The position numbers and the translations under genes are program-made. The notes below the pieces were generated by a model. It had not been told where the DNA came from. It saw only the letters and a list, made by a program, of their open reading frames with translations, and made no database searches. From assembly GCA_907165065.1 (NCBI GenBank), contig OU015551.1:992001-1056000 (forward strand): DNA of 64,000 nucleotides, given 5' to 3'. Origin of the DNA: Caprimulgus europaeus. Its lineage: Eukaryota; Chordata; Aves; Caprimulgiformes; Caprimulgidae. Positions 1-12,570 of the stretch are shown one piece after another. Each line of letters begins with the position of its first letter. Position 1 is the stretch's first letter.

Positions 1-2429
1 AATCAAGGGCTGAAATTCCTCCTAAGGGATGTTTGTACATGTTGGATTCATGCTCTGACTCAGTTTTCAGTTAAAGCTTGTGCCAAGTACAACCCTAGGA
101 GGATGATGCTTGTACTGATTTCAACATGACAGATCATCCTCTCAGTGCAGAGGTGGTCTCCTCATGGCAGTTTATCAGCTGTCTGGCAGATAGAAGGACT
201 AAAATGTACCACTCCACATGCTCACCTCAAGCCCACCTCTTCATCAGTGAGCTGCTCTCACTCCACACTTCACAGGGGAAAGGTGGTGCTAAGGCATTTC
301 ATTCAGTAATCAGCAAAGAATGGATTAATTGTGAAGGGGCATAAATTGATACTCCCCCACCTTGCAGGAGTGGGCTACACTTCTTCTGCAGAGCCCTTCA
401 GAGTTAGTGTGAGATACAAGAAATAATTTAACTCTCGGGGGCTTGGGGGTGTTTTTTTTTTACCACAAATGTTTTTTTAATTTATAAGGGTGCCACTCTG
501 CAAATGTCTTCTAGTGCTAATAAACACAGAACCAGTGAGAGCAGCAACCAGAACTTCTATTCTTTGAACTGCACAATCTATTTCAGCCTCACACTTTCCT
601 CTGGCAGAATGGACCAGTCTTGACCTTCTCTTGCTTACAGGAGAATGCTTCACACCAGTTAAAACTGATTGTTTGATACAAGAGCTCAAGTCACTACAGT
701 GCTACCATCCAAACTGAGTCAAATCAGTTCCCAGTTTTCAATTAAATCCTACATGTCCCACATCTTTGCACAAAACTCCTGCCCACAGGACCTGACAGGA
801 AGCTGTTTTCAGATCCTTCTCGATTATTGATCAACAACAAAAGTTTCTGTGCAAAATGGATTTCAGAAAGACAAATTTCAAAATGAAATACTTGAAAAGG
901 GCATCTTCTCCTGTCTTTCTTCTGGTTCTGAGTTTGAGTGTCTTCCCTGCAGATCAGCAGTATCCCTTTCTTTTCATGTACAACACGTGGCTCACGTACT
1001 GTCACAACCCTCCTAGGAGACCTTTCTGATTAAAATCCTCCTCTATTGCAATTTGGGAACTATAAGGATTCAGATTCACTAACATTGGCTTTCAGTTCCC
1101 CAGCATCCAAAAATCACTGGTCAAGACCAAAATCAGATCATTAAATTGGATGTAAATTCTGGTTTTCAACTTTCTGCTTTACTACCCCTCAAAGCACATC
1201 ACTTTCCACATTTTCTAACCAGCAATAGAGGCTGTGATTCCTTCAGAGTCATATAAAACTCCAAGAAGTTGATTTGTATGGAAAAGGGTCTCAAACATTA
1301 AAGAACTAGAAGAGAAGTGGACATCCCTGCTTGCAGGGACACATCCAAGGAAGAGTTCTGTTACAGGTGCTTGAAATCAGGCTCCAAGTTATGGGTGCAG
1401 CAGACATCTACACACAAGCACAACCTGGAAACAGCAAGGGAAGGGGTGAGGTTCTCAGCTTCTAGGTCCTCTCTTTTGTCAGGACATCCTTACCTACCTC
1501 CCCCAGCATCTGCTGCAGCACTGTGGCAGAGCCCAGGAGCACTGCAGTGCTAACAAGTTGTTCCAGTAATAAATGTCCCATTTTCCCACCTTCCCCAGAG
1601 CAAACTGGCTCACAGAGGAGTTGCTTCACCAAAGCGTGAGCTGTTTCTTCTCCCCCAGGACTGCACCCACAACCTCCTCAGCTCTCCCATGCCCCACCCA
1701 GCTACTGCATGTCCTCTTCCCACAGCCACCATCTAATTCACAGAATAACTGATTGTTAAAAGGATGTCACTGTCACAGTTTTTCCCAGTTCAGCCAGCAG
1801 GTGCCAAGGAGAGGAAAATCCCTGCTGGAGGAAGCAGGGTCTTGCCCAGGTTTAATCTCCAAACCCAGAAGATGGAACCATTGGCCAAGCACAGTGGCTG
1901 ATGCAGTTATTGAATGAGGGATTGCAGAAGATCCTCTGGGCTTCTCCTCCAGCTTAGTATTTCCCTGGAGTTCTGACACAGATAAATGACATGAAGACAT
2001 TACAACAGCATTTCTGACACCCTGGGGCAGGCACCCCCAGAACACTGAGCATATCTAGGGAAAAAAAAAGTGCATCTGATGCACAGTTGCAGGTAATAGG
2101 TGAGGGCAGAATAAACTGCCAGAGGCCAAGCTAAGGTCACCAAAACCAAACTCATATCCTAGTTACATACTCACTTTGGCCCACAGACCAGATGCACAAA
2201 GCTTTAAAGTCAAGGCCATCTGCAGGGAGAATGAGAAATCACACATCCTGTCAGTCTCCAGTTCTCAAACCTTGTGCAAATTATTTTAAACAGGGCCAGT
2301 GCCACTGCACACACAAGGTAAGGGAGCAGCAGAGGACTTGATCCACACCTCCCACTCTCTAGGGCAGGCTTTCTCCTCGGGGATGAACTGAATGTGAAAT
2401 GGTACTGACTGAGAATGAGAAATATCATG

Positions 2430-3210
2430 CTGAAATAAATGACCAAGTGCAAGGTCCTGTGCCTGGGTCAGGGCAACCCCAAGCACAAACACAGGCTGGG
2501 AGGAGGATGGATGGAGAGCAGCCCTGAGGAGAAGGACTTGGGGTGCTGGTGGGTGAGAAGCTCAACATGAGCCGGCACCGTGCGCTGACAGCACAGAGCC
2601 AATAACCGTGTCCTGGGCTGCACCCAGAGCAGCGTGGGCAGCAGGGCCAGGGAGGGGATTCTGCCCCTCTGCTCCGCTCTCCTGAGACCCCCCCTGCAGT
2701 GCTGCCTCCAGTGCTGGGGCCACCAACAGCACAAGGACATGGAGCTACTGGAGCCAGTGCAGAGGAGGCCACGAGGATGATGCCAGGGCTGGAGCAGCTC
2801 TGCTGTGAGGACAGGCTGAGAGAGTTGGGGCTGTTCAGCCTGGAGAAGAGAAGGCTCCAGGGAGACCTTCCAGTGGCCTCCCAGTACCTGAAGGGGCTCC
2901 AGGAAGGCTGGGGAGGGACTTTGGCCAAGGGCAGGGAGTGACAGAACAAGGGGTGATGGCTTGAAAGTGGCAGAGGGGAGATGGAGCTGAGATGTGAGGA
3001 AGAAATTCTTTGGTGTGAGGGTGGTGAGACCCTGGCCCAGGTTGGCCAGAGAAGCTGTGGCTGCTCCTCCCTGGAAGTGTTCTCGGCCAGGTTGGATGAG
3101 GCTTTGAGCAACCTGGTCTAGTGGAAGGTGTCCCTGCTGCTGGCAGGGGGGTTGGCACTGGATGAGCTTTGAGGTCCCTTCCCACCCAAACCAGGCTGGG
3201 ATTCTGTGAT
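2430..3210 (+). mobile_element. CR1 LINE, 3' fragment
   Basis: This is a truncated CR1 in sense orientation. It contains the degraded C-terminal end of ORF2 ([19 protein letters not shown] text near 2815-2860) followed by the CR1 3' UTR. It ends in the usual CR1 tail, with the cttcccacccaaacca motif followed by attctgtgat. The reading frame is broken. It belongs to the same subfamily as the copies near 16.8, 25.8, 31.5, 55.2 and 59.7 kb. Confidence 0.9.
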
Positions 3211-3565
3211 GACAGCAGAGAGATGGGACAAACAAGAACACAGCTCAGAACACTGGCGGTGTGATTACAGGCTTCCTGGGTCTATAAAATGAGCTTGTGA
3301 TATTATCTTTTTTTTGAAGGGTGTGACAAGAAGCTTTTATTTAATGAAGTTTGTCAACCAAAACAGCTTTAAGATTACTAAGTAGGACCAGGCCTGTGGA
3401 AACTCTCCCAGCTGAAGCAGCACTTGGATGGGAAAGAAAAAAAAATATCTTTTTACCTGGCCACTGGTACCTTAAAGCAGAGAGAGAAGATATTTAGCTT
3501 GACCAGGAGCAGTGTGGCAGGAGGAAGGGAAGAGAGGGACAGAGGGAAAAGCACAGAACTGATGC

Positions 3566-3860
3566 TGAAAGGGACATCTGGAGATCATCCAGCCCAACTC
3601 TGCTGCTCAAGCAGGGCCAGCTACAGCAGGCTGTGGAGCTTTGTGTCCAGCTGGGTTTCGAGCATCTCCACAGATGAGACTCCACTCTCCCTCTGGGGAA
3701 CCTGTTCCAATGTCTGACCACCCTCACAGTTAAAAAACATTTCTTAAGCTCAGATGGACAATCACACAATTCCATTTATGCCCACTGCCTCTTATCCTGT
3801 CACTAGGCACCACAGGGAAGAGTTTGGCTCCTTCTTCTTTCTCTCCATGTCTTGTCCTGG
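3566..3860 (-). mobile_element. CR1 LINE, degraded 3' fragment
   Basis: This is an antisense CR1 fragment. On the minus strand it gives remnants of the ORF2 terminus, such as FLTVRVVRHWNRFPRG and VESHLWRCSK. It is more diverged than its neighbours, so it is probably older. Confidence 0.7.
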
Positions 3861-5491
3861 GCAGCCTAGAACTGGACAGTCCCAGTCAGTGCAGGACATG
3901 GGGGCTGATCTCATTGCAGATGTGTCCAGGTCACTGCCTGCCTAGAGGATGACTGTACCCAGAAGTGTCTCACAGATCAGCAAGGATGAAATGTGAGTCA
4001 CTGGTGTTTTAATGGCTACCCACAGCACCTCAGCTTCTACATCAGTGGGGGTAACTGAGACATCTATGTCCCCAGGAAAGTACAGGATAAAATCCCTGGA
4101 ATTTATGGAATGCACACTTTGTGTTGTTTACAAAGAAGACATTTGGATTCCAATTTGTATCATCATAAAATAATTATTTAAAGAATCATTCATGCATTTG
4201 TGTTTCTGCAAAAATACTGGCTGTAACTTTTTTTAATTAAAAACATTATCAAAGAAGAGCTCTGAATCATTTCAACTTCTATAAACTTTTCCAAGCTGTC
4301 CTTGTATCACAGAGAATCTGGAGAAGAATCATCTTTCCAGCCTACACAAGTCTGATTCCATTTTCTTCTGCAGATACTTTTTTAAGAAAGATGATAAAAA
4401 CATTTCAATTGTCTTTTTCCCCTCCCTCTAAGTTTGAAACCACTGCAGATTTGAATAAACTATTTCAAAAGATTACCTCTTCCATTAGCCACTAGGAATA
4501 GGGATTTTTCAATCCAGTGAAGACCACTTTGAAGACCACTTCCAAAATCATGAAACAGGATTTACTCTGCAGTCTTGATGATGGCTGGAACTGGGGTAAA
4601 TCTCAATTATCCACCAGCAAATCATGTTGCATTGCAGAGCACACTAATTACTGACTAAACTGCATAAAGCAACAGCACCAGCTCAGGACCTTTATGAAAC
4701 TCAGAGGCAATGAACTCTCTTCTATCAGGATCTCTAGCTAGGCCTTTGCCATATCTCCTATTTTCCATGCAAATGACTGTGGCCAGAAAGATTCAAGAGC
4801 CAGAGTAACTTCTTGTGCTGACCCTGGGAAATAATATTGCAGGGTCTGCAAAAAGCAGCAACAAAAAGAAGTCTGGTAGCAGAAGGAGAAGAGGAGGAGA
4901 AATTCTGGCAGCCCAGCACTGTAAGGGTCTGGAGCAGGCTTCAACCCAGGGGAAGCAGCTCCTCTACATGGCACTGCCAAGGAAATGACACTGCTGAGCC
5001 CAGAGCAGTGGCATGTTCATGTGGCTGCGTGGTGCTGATTTGAGGTCAGACAACTCAGCCCAATCTCAGGCATCTTGTCTGTCAGGTGTCATACCCTGGA
5101 TCCCTGCTACCCAAGGCAGAGGAGACCTAACTGACTTTGGGTAGTGTACACATGATCACACTGCACTCGACCCAGAAGCGGCAAGTGACGTGCAACAGAA
5201 CCCACAAGAGTGTGTCTGTGTCTAAAACACAAGGACAAACCTCACCTAGGACCTACCTGGGTTCAGTGCTGATAATCAGGCCTTAAGGGTAGGGTTTGTG
5301 TTCTATAGTCAACACAATTCTTCAGTCAGTATACAGGGCTGGAAAGAAAAAGCTGAAAAATGTACCTCAGAAGTTGGAGTTTCTGTGGACCTCTTCAGTC
5401 CTGCATCAGCCCAGACAATGAAGCCAGCTTTTGCACCCAAACTGCCAGTATTACCCCTGAAAAACCCCAAACAGCACTAAAAGGAACTTAC

Positions 5492-5664
5492 CTCTCAAAG
5501 GCACATCGAATGACAACCAAGATTAAAGCAAAAGGGAAACTGAGCAGGAGATCACGAGGCTGAGGGTAGTGGATGTCTTCAGACTCTTGCATGTCCTCCC
5601 AGGTGATTCCTGGGGGCAGCCAGAACTCGTGCTGCCACAGCCACTCATACAGAGAACGTGCCAT
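5492..5664 (-). CDS. CERS4: Ceramide synthase 4, first coding exon (partial gene)
   Basis: Ceramide synthases are multi-pass ER membrane enzymes that N-acylate sphingoid bases with fatty acyl-CoA. This exon gives 57 codons plus two bases. It starts at the ATG at 5664, one base inside the acceptor (AG at 5666-5667, after a pyrimidine-rich TCTCTTCCTTCC tract). It ends at a good donor (GAGAG|GTAAGT). The peptide has the family N-terminus, YEWLWQHEFWLPPGITW, then YPQPRDLL and the start of the first hydrophobic segment, LSFPFALILVVIRCAFE, roughly residues 42-57. Among paralogues I know, CERS4 fits best (EWFWQ..FWLPP..TW, YPHPQDLL, AFER). CERS2 has YDYFWWERLWLP and differs more. The TLC catalytic domain and homeobox-like region are not in the window. 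Orthology to CERS4 rather than another CERS is likely but rests on this one exon. Confidence 0.85.
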
Positions 5665-6198
5665 CCTGGAAGGAAGAGAGACCAGAACAAACTGAGGACA
5701 GCCTGGCACACAGCAAACCTGTCAGCACAAGCAGAGGAAGGATTACACCCTCGCTGAGGTTGCATCTGGCTGTGAAAGCAGAGGAGGTGTGGAACCCATC
5801 AGTGTGCAGGGAACTGATAACCTGCTCGCAGATCTTTATCAGGTGCTCAGAGATTGCTCAGAGACTCCTGGCACAGCACCAAAAAAGGCCAAAATGGAGA
5901 GAAGAGCCTCAGAATCCAACAGAACATTGGTGTCCTTCTCAGCAAGATGCATCAGGAAGTTTTAGGTTCTCAGCTTCTCAGGTTCCTAAGTTACTTTCGA
6001 CAGGATTGCCAGCTTGGTACCTTGAGGATGTGGCAGGTTTGCTCCGGGGCTGGCTGCCAGCTCTCCTTGTGTATGTACATATCCTGATTTTTCAGTCTTT
6101 GATCTTTTGTGGATTTGTTTCTGTTTACACATTGCAATTCCACTGTGTGCACGTGTGTGTGTATGAGTTATAATTAATATTCTGAGACTCCAACTGAA

Positions 6199-7020
6199 AA
6201 GGAGAGAGGAGAGAGGAGAGAGGAGAGAGGAGAGAGGAGAGAGGAGAGAGGAGAGAGGAGAGAGGAGAGAGGAGAGAGGAGAGAGGAGAGAGGAGAGAGG
6301 AGAGAGGAGAGAGGAGAGAGGAGAGAGGAGAGAGGAGAGGAAAAGAGAGGAGAGGAAAAGAGAGGAGAGGAAAAGAGAGGAGAGGAAAAGAGAGGAGAGG
6401 AAAAGAGAGGAGAGGAAAAGAGAGGAGAGGAAAAGAGAGGAGAGGAAAAGAGAGGAGAGGAGGAGAGAGGAGAGGAGGAGAGAGGAGAGGAGGAGAGAGG
6501 AGAGGAGGAGAGAGGAGAGGAGGAGAGAGGAGAGGAGGAGAGAGGAGAGGAGGAGAGAGGAGAGGAGGAGAGAGGAGAGGAGGAGAGAGGAGAGGAGGAG
6601 AGAGGAGAGGAGGAGAGAGGAGAGGAGGAGAGAGGAGAGGAGGAGAGAGGAGAGGAAAAGAGAGGAGAGGAAAAGAGAGGAGAGGAAAAGAGAGGAGAGG
6701 AAAAGAGAGGAGAGGAAAAGAGAGGAGAGGAAAAGAGAGGAGAGGAAAAGAGAGGAGAGGAAAAGAGAGGAGAGAGAAGGAAAAAGAAGAGAAGAGAAGA
6801 GAAGAGAAGAGAAGAGAAGAGAAGAGAAGAGAAGAGAAGAGAAGAGAAGAGAAGAGAAGAGAAGAGAAGAGAAGAGAAGAGAAGAGAAGAGAAGAGAAGA
6901 GAAGAGAAGAGAAGAGAAGAGAAGAGAAGAGAAGAGAAGAGAAGAGAAGAGAAGAGAAGAGAAGAGAAGAGAAGAGAAGAGAAGAGAAGAGAAGAGAAGA
7001 GAAGAGAAGAGAGAAGAGAA
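6199..7020. repeat. 0.8-kb purine-only tandem repeat with ordered blocks
   Basis: The plus strand is G/A only for about 820 bases. Blocks in order: about 18-19 copies of a 7-bp unit (gagagga) at 6201-6330; 8 copies of the 15-mer agaggagaggaaaag at 6331-6450; 13 copies of agaggagaggaggag at 6451-6645; 8 more copies of the aaaag 15-mer at 6646-6765; a short transition; then about 45 copies of gaaga to about 7010. Such polypurine tracts can form triplex DNA and are hard to sequence. The array gives long open frames on the minus strand (LFSSL-like) that are not genes. Confidence 0.97.
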
Positions 7021-8729
7021 GTCTTCTGCTTTCAATAATTAAGGAAAGTACTTCCAGGTAAGGATTTTTGTGCTGAGTGGTAAACTGGATTCTTAATGTA
7101 ATTTTAAAGCCCAAGCCTGAAGGTGGAATTTACATACATGATCAGAGAACTTAGCAACATAAAAGACAGTGGAATGGGTCCAACAAAGCATTCAACATGA
7201 AAATGCTCTTGCCAGGTAATTCTACCTCACACACAAATCTGAGCTGTGCTGCCCTCCAGTACAGGCTGCTCTTTCCAGCTGGTAACAACAACCAAGTCCT
7301 GAACAAACAGACTCTGTGTAGGCACAGAAGAAGGAAAAGGGAAGCATGGGAAGGAGATGCCCACTGAGGTCACCTGAGCAGCACATGGGAAATGCCACCT
7401 TACGAAACCAAGGGGAAAAGCACATAATTGAAGTGTCTGACCTGAGCATCACAGAGCAGCTCACCCAGCTGAGGCCCAAACCTGGCCCATTTTCTGTAAG
7501 AACTGCCTAACAAATAAAAAATGAATCATCCATTTGATTTTGAAGATATCTTTAATTCAGAGGTAGCTTCTTTGTTAGTTAAACTGAAGCTGTGCCCAGT
7601 TCCAGAACTTTGCATAGGCTGAGGGATATCACCCGAATCATTTTGTCCTTCCCAGATTCAGACTTTACTGTTCATCTCAATGTGTCTTTTGATCCAACCA
7701 CAACAGTGAGGACAGGACTCTGTTTCTTCAGATTTGACTCTCATTTCTCCTGGAGCATGCACAGCCAATTCAGTATGATGACAAAGCTGATTACAAATAT
7801 AGCTGTAATGGATACCAAGTCGATGCAAACTGACCATTTGATACACAAAGCAGGAAAATACTTTTCCTTTTTCCTCAAAGGAAAAGGAAAATCATCTTAC
7901 TAAAAACACATTCTTCTCCTCCTCCCTGCATTCCCTGATTTCAGCTTTTGATATCAAAACCTGCAGCATAAAAAACCTCCTAAATATCAAGAGCCTGAAA
8001 TACTGCAGAACTGCAAACAAAAGAAGTGGCAGTAAGGCTAATATCCAAGTTCACTAGCACTGGAAAGAACACCCAGGTCTCCCACCAGCTTTCAGTTTGA
8101 CAAGAATCACACTATTTTCCTTCTGGTGCAGCTTCTGGGACTCTGGAAACGGTGGTTTTGCTGCCACTTCCATGCTGGTCCATTCCTTCTGCCACCTCTC
8201 CTTCCAGTGCAGTGTCTGGACAGAAATCACTGGCACACTAAATGAAGATAAACAGGGTTTTTAGACTCTTTGAATGTTGTTTTAAGAGCCTGACAATCCA
8301 GACACAACAGTTTTTACATTGCCTGACAAATCTCGAGTCCCTACAACTCTCTGGGGCCTAGAGAACAACCTCACTTCCCCCATCAAGGCTGTTGTAAGGT
8401 GGGAACATCTCCTACCCCCTCTCTGTCCCCTTCTCCTCTGGCAGGGCTGCAGGATCCTGTAGCACCGGTTCACTTTCCCTTCACTGAAGCCTTTGGTGCT
8501 TCAAGTGAAGGCACCCAAAGCCAGGACCATGGCAGAGTGGTGGCAGGGCTCGTTGTGCTTTAAAAAGAGACAGGCTAGCTGAAGCACACATAGAGACCTG
8601 CTGGAGAAAGCTTTTCAGCCTACTCAATAACCATGCTATCAACCCCTGTAGCTCCACTTGGGTGACACAGACATAAGCCCAGGGGACAGGCTGGCTACTG
8701 TGCTGAACCTCAGAGCACTGGTGAACCAT

Positions 8730-9345
8730 TCATAGCATCATTAAGGCTGGAAAAGACCTCTAAGATCATCAAGTCCAACTGTCAACCCAACACCACCATG
8801 CCCACTAAACCATGTCCTGAAGTGCCATGTCTACACATCTTCTGAACACCTCCAGGGATGGGGACTCCACCACTGCCCTGGGCAACCCCTTCCAATGCCT
8901 CAGAACCCTTTCAGCAAAGAAATTCTTCCTCACATCCCATCTCAACTGCCCTGGGCACAACTGGAGCCCATTTCCTCCTGTCCTGTCCCTTGGTCCTTGG
9001 TTGAACAGACCCACCCCCACCTCTCTGCACCCTCCTTGCAGGGACTTGGACAGAGCCAGAAGGTCTCCCCTCAGCCTCCTTTTCTCCAGGCTCAGCACCC
9101 CCAGTTCCCTCAGCCGGGAACTCAGCACACTTGTGCTCCAGACCCTTCCCCAGCTCCGTTCCCTTCTCTGGACACGCTCCAGCACCTCCAGGTCCTTCTT
9201 GGAGTCAGGGGCCCAACTCTGAACCCAGCACTCGAGGTGTGGCCTCACCAGTGCCCAGCGCAGGGGGACAATCACTGCCCTGGTCCTGCTGGCCACACCA
9301 GTGCTGATGGCCACGTTTTCAGGATGCCCCTGAGTCTGCTCTAGA
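8730..9345 (-). mobile_element. CR1 LINE, 3' fragment
   Basis: Read on the minus strand, this encodes an uninterrupted-looking C-terminal end of CR1 ORF2, with [34 protein letters not shown] and [15 protein letters not shown]. The CR1 3' tail follows at the low-coordinate end (tagaggtcttttccagcc on the minus strand). It is one of five well-preserved copies of the same subfamily (others near 21.4, 30.1, 34.6 and 63.6 kb). Confidence 0.9.
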
Positions 9346-12130
9346 CCCTGTGAACACAGCTCTCTGCACAAAACTCCACAGTTCCAGAGCAGAAGGTGTC
9401 TATGTAGGAGCAAAGCAAATGAGGAAAGGCTTAGCCAACACTGAACTCAACACACTGCCACTGTGGTGAGTTCTCCAGAACAGCTTGTGCACTTCAGATG
9501 GGCACTGGACACCATCTCAGAAAAGTCAGATAACCCAAGTGAGGTGTCTGAATTACAAAGAGCTTTACAAGGCATGACAGACACCAACCTCAAATTCATT
9601 GGTAAACTTCCTTAGTTGTTAAAAATCTCAGCTCTAGTCAGGAAAAGCATCAGGACATGAGGAATACTTAGGAGAACTCTAGAGAGAAATTACACTTCCT
9701 CCCCGCCTCAGCTCTTCAGATGACACGTCCTCAGTGCCACAGGGTGATCCCACAGTGTGGGGACAGCAGGGACACCAGGGAAAGCTGCCACAGCAGCCAG
9801 CTTTGCATCACACAACCAAGGATTCTCCCTCCAGAACTATCTACCTGGCAGCAACACAAAAAGCTGCAGCACATGCTTGGTAGAGGACAGCAGCCCAACT
9901 CTGCTGAGGGCACTCTGTGGGGAGTGTAGAAAAGAAGTCTTCTGATTTGCTTAGAGGAAATATTCTTGGATTCAAAGTGCTAAGGAAGTAAACAGCCATT
10001 ATCTAATCTACTTTGATGTGCAAACTATATATAGTCAGAATCACCTTCCTGGAAGATTTCTTTATCTCTGAAGCTATCTTTGCACATCACAAAAATATAG
10101 AAAAAGGTCCAGTGAAGCAACAGTTTTTGCAATTGACACTGGCCAAGTTCCCAAGTCAAAGCAGCTGGGAAGCTGAAGACAACAGCGTGTCTAAAATGCC
10201 CTTTGAGCACACACAGAAAAGCATGAGCAGGCCCATTTCTTTCTCAGAAGTTCTCTGTGCCTCACAGAGCACCCTGCTTTAACAGTTGTAGCTTTGTAAT
10301 GACACACAGGATGATGCCCCCCAGCTCTGAATACAAATCTAGGAGAGAGACAGTCCCTCACACAAAGAATTCACCAAGAACAAAGGAAAAACCAACACTG
10401 CAAAACACCCTCCCACCCCTGACACTGAACAGAGCAGCATCAGGATTTCACAAACAGGGAGGAAAATAGTAAACACTGGGAGAAAAGTGTAAAGTTTGTC
10501 ATGGAATATGAGTGTGAGGATGAACAGAGAAGGGTCACAGCTATGCCATGGGGACAAGGGAGGACAAGGCTTCAGCACTTCCCAAGAGCAGTGACAAGAG
10601 CAGGCACCCAATATATGATCAACAAAGCTCCTTTAAGCTGACATAGGTAGATGGTCTTGAAACAACTGGAGACTGTGCAGCCCTGTCCACTTCATTAAAA
10701 TTTGCCTTTCCTGATTATTTAAAAAAAAAACAAACAAAAAAACCCCAACCAACTCGGTGGTTTTCCCTGAATCCTCAGAGTTACAAAGGTCTCTGCTGCC
10801 AAGCTGCACTGAGCTGCCCCAAGGAGAGCAGGAACTGCTGGGCTGGCCAGCAGGAACTGGCCAGGAACAGAGAGCAGCACTGCAGGGCTCCTGAGCCAGA
10901 GATCAGGAACACCACTACTCCAACCCCTTAGACACACACTCATACACATTTTCACTTTAAAAGCAGAACTGTTTGAGAAGAAGCACAGCACCTAGCTAGA
11001 CAGGTTAGTCCTCACCTCACAGGTAAAATGGTGAAGAAGGTTTCCCCAGAAAAACCAACTGTTGCTTACATCTTCAAAGAGTTCTGCTGCTGCTTCACTG
11101 CTATTCCCAAGGCAAACTTTAATATGTAGGTACAAAATATGTAAATTTACATATGTGAATGTAGGAGATAAGGGTAGAAGAGAAACAGAGAGAGAAAAGA
11201 CTTAGGAGTGTTTGTAAAGGACTGGGTAACCACGCTCTCACTCTGAAGATGACCAGGGGCAGGTGTCCACCCCGCAGCTTCCAGCCACGGCGTCACGCCA
11301 GACACCATCGGATGAGCCACTGCTCACTGCTCACACTGTTAAGATAATATAAAGATCCATAATCAAAGAGAAGATGACACTGGAGTTTCTCATTTGCTTT
11401 TAAACCAAGAAAAAGATACATTTTTTTTTAAAAAAAAAAGCTTTTTGGTTTTTTTGCTGGAGTTTTTAATTTGCTTTTTGACTAACAAATATTCCTTCCC
11501 CCAGCCCTCCTCCCACTGCCTCAGCCTTAGCACAGCAGATCCTGGTAACACTGATGTGATGGCAATTTTGGTCTTTGCTGTAGGAATTCTGAACCCAGTA
11601 GCACAGAACTTCCAATTTCTTTTCAAATGCCAACACACAACTCACTAAGTGGCTTCCTCCTCCTCTCCATTTCAGGAAGCTGTTAATTTGAGGAATAGCC
11701 AAGATTTCACTGGGTCACTTCCAGCTTTTTGTGATGACAGACAACAATATTCCCTTTAATAAGGGCACCAAGCTGTATTAGAGGTGTCTTGATGTTTTTG
11801 CATCAATTGCTCATAGTAGAAAGCTGTTCCTAAACCCTCTGGTGGGTACAAAATAACCACAATAAACAATTTTAATGCCATTTGGTTTTGCATTAACACT
11901 AGGTTTCACCACAAAGTTGTTCTTGCTGTTTATAGAATACTTTCCTCTCATCCTTCATTGCCTGGGCTAAACAAGTTCACTGTTTCTAACCCTCTCTGTA
12001 TTATATATAGCCAATATAATTACCTATAGACAGAGAAATGGAAACCCTTTCTTTGCACATTCCTCTGTGACCAGGATTTCTGAGTGTCCAACATTCACAT
12101 CTGCATTTTTTAATACAAATTTCTGCTGTT

Positions 12131-12570
12131 GGAATCACAGAATCATGGGATGGTTTGGGTTGAAGGGACCTTTCAAGGCCACCTGGTCCAACCCCCTGCA
12201 GTGAGCAGGGACATCTTCAACCAGATCAGGTTGCTCAGAGCCCCGTCCAGCCTGACCTTGAATGTTTCCAGGGATGGGGCTTCCACCACCTCTCAGGGCA
12301 ACCTGGGCCAGGGTCTCACCACCCTCAGTGTAAAACATTTCTTCCTTATATCTAAGTCTAAATCTCCCTCTTTTAGTTTAAAACCATCACCCCTTGTCCT
12401 ATCGCTCCAGGCCCTGCCAAAGAGTCTGAGAATCCTCAGAGGCCCCTTCAAGTACTGAAAGGTGCAATGTGGTCTCCCTGGAGCCTTCTCCTCTCCAGGC
12501 TGAACACCCCCAACCCTCTCAGCCTGTCCTCACAGCAGAGCTGCTCCAGCCCTCCCATCATTTTTGTTAG
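12131..12570 (-). mobile_element. CR1 LINE, 3' fragment
   Basis: The low-coordinate end carries the reverse complement of the CR1 tail (gaatcacagaatcatggga, then tttgggttgaagggacc). The fragment runs through 3' UTR text into the last ORF2 codons. Internal frames are closed by stops. Confidence 0.85.

Larger units (their letters stand above)
1..5491 (-). other. CERS4: CERS4 intron after first coding exon (partial)
   Basis: This stretch lies 3' of the CERS4 first coding exon and should be intron. I looked on the minus strand for the next ceramide synthase exon (family motif NATLE and the homeobox-like part) and did not find it, so the rest of the gene should lie left of the window. The stretch holds two CR1 copies, described separately. 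Otherwise it is AT-rich DNA with short poly-A/T tracts and no feature I can support. Confidence 0.55.

Noticed and set aside
5986-7035. 349-codon Leu/Ser/Phe-rich frame on the minus strand
   Set aside because: It is simply the translation of the purine tandem repeat.
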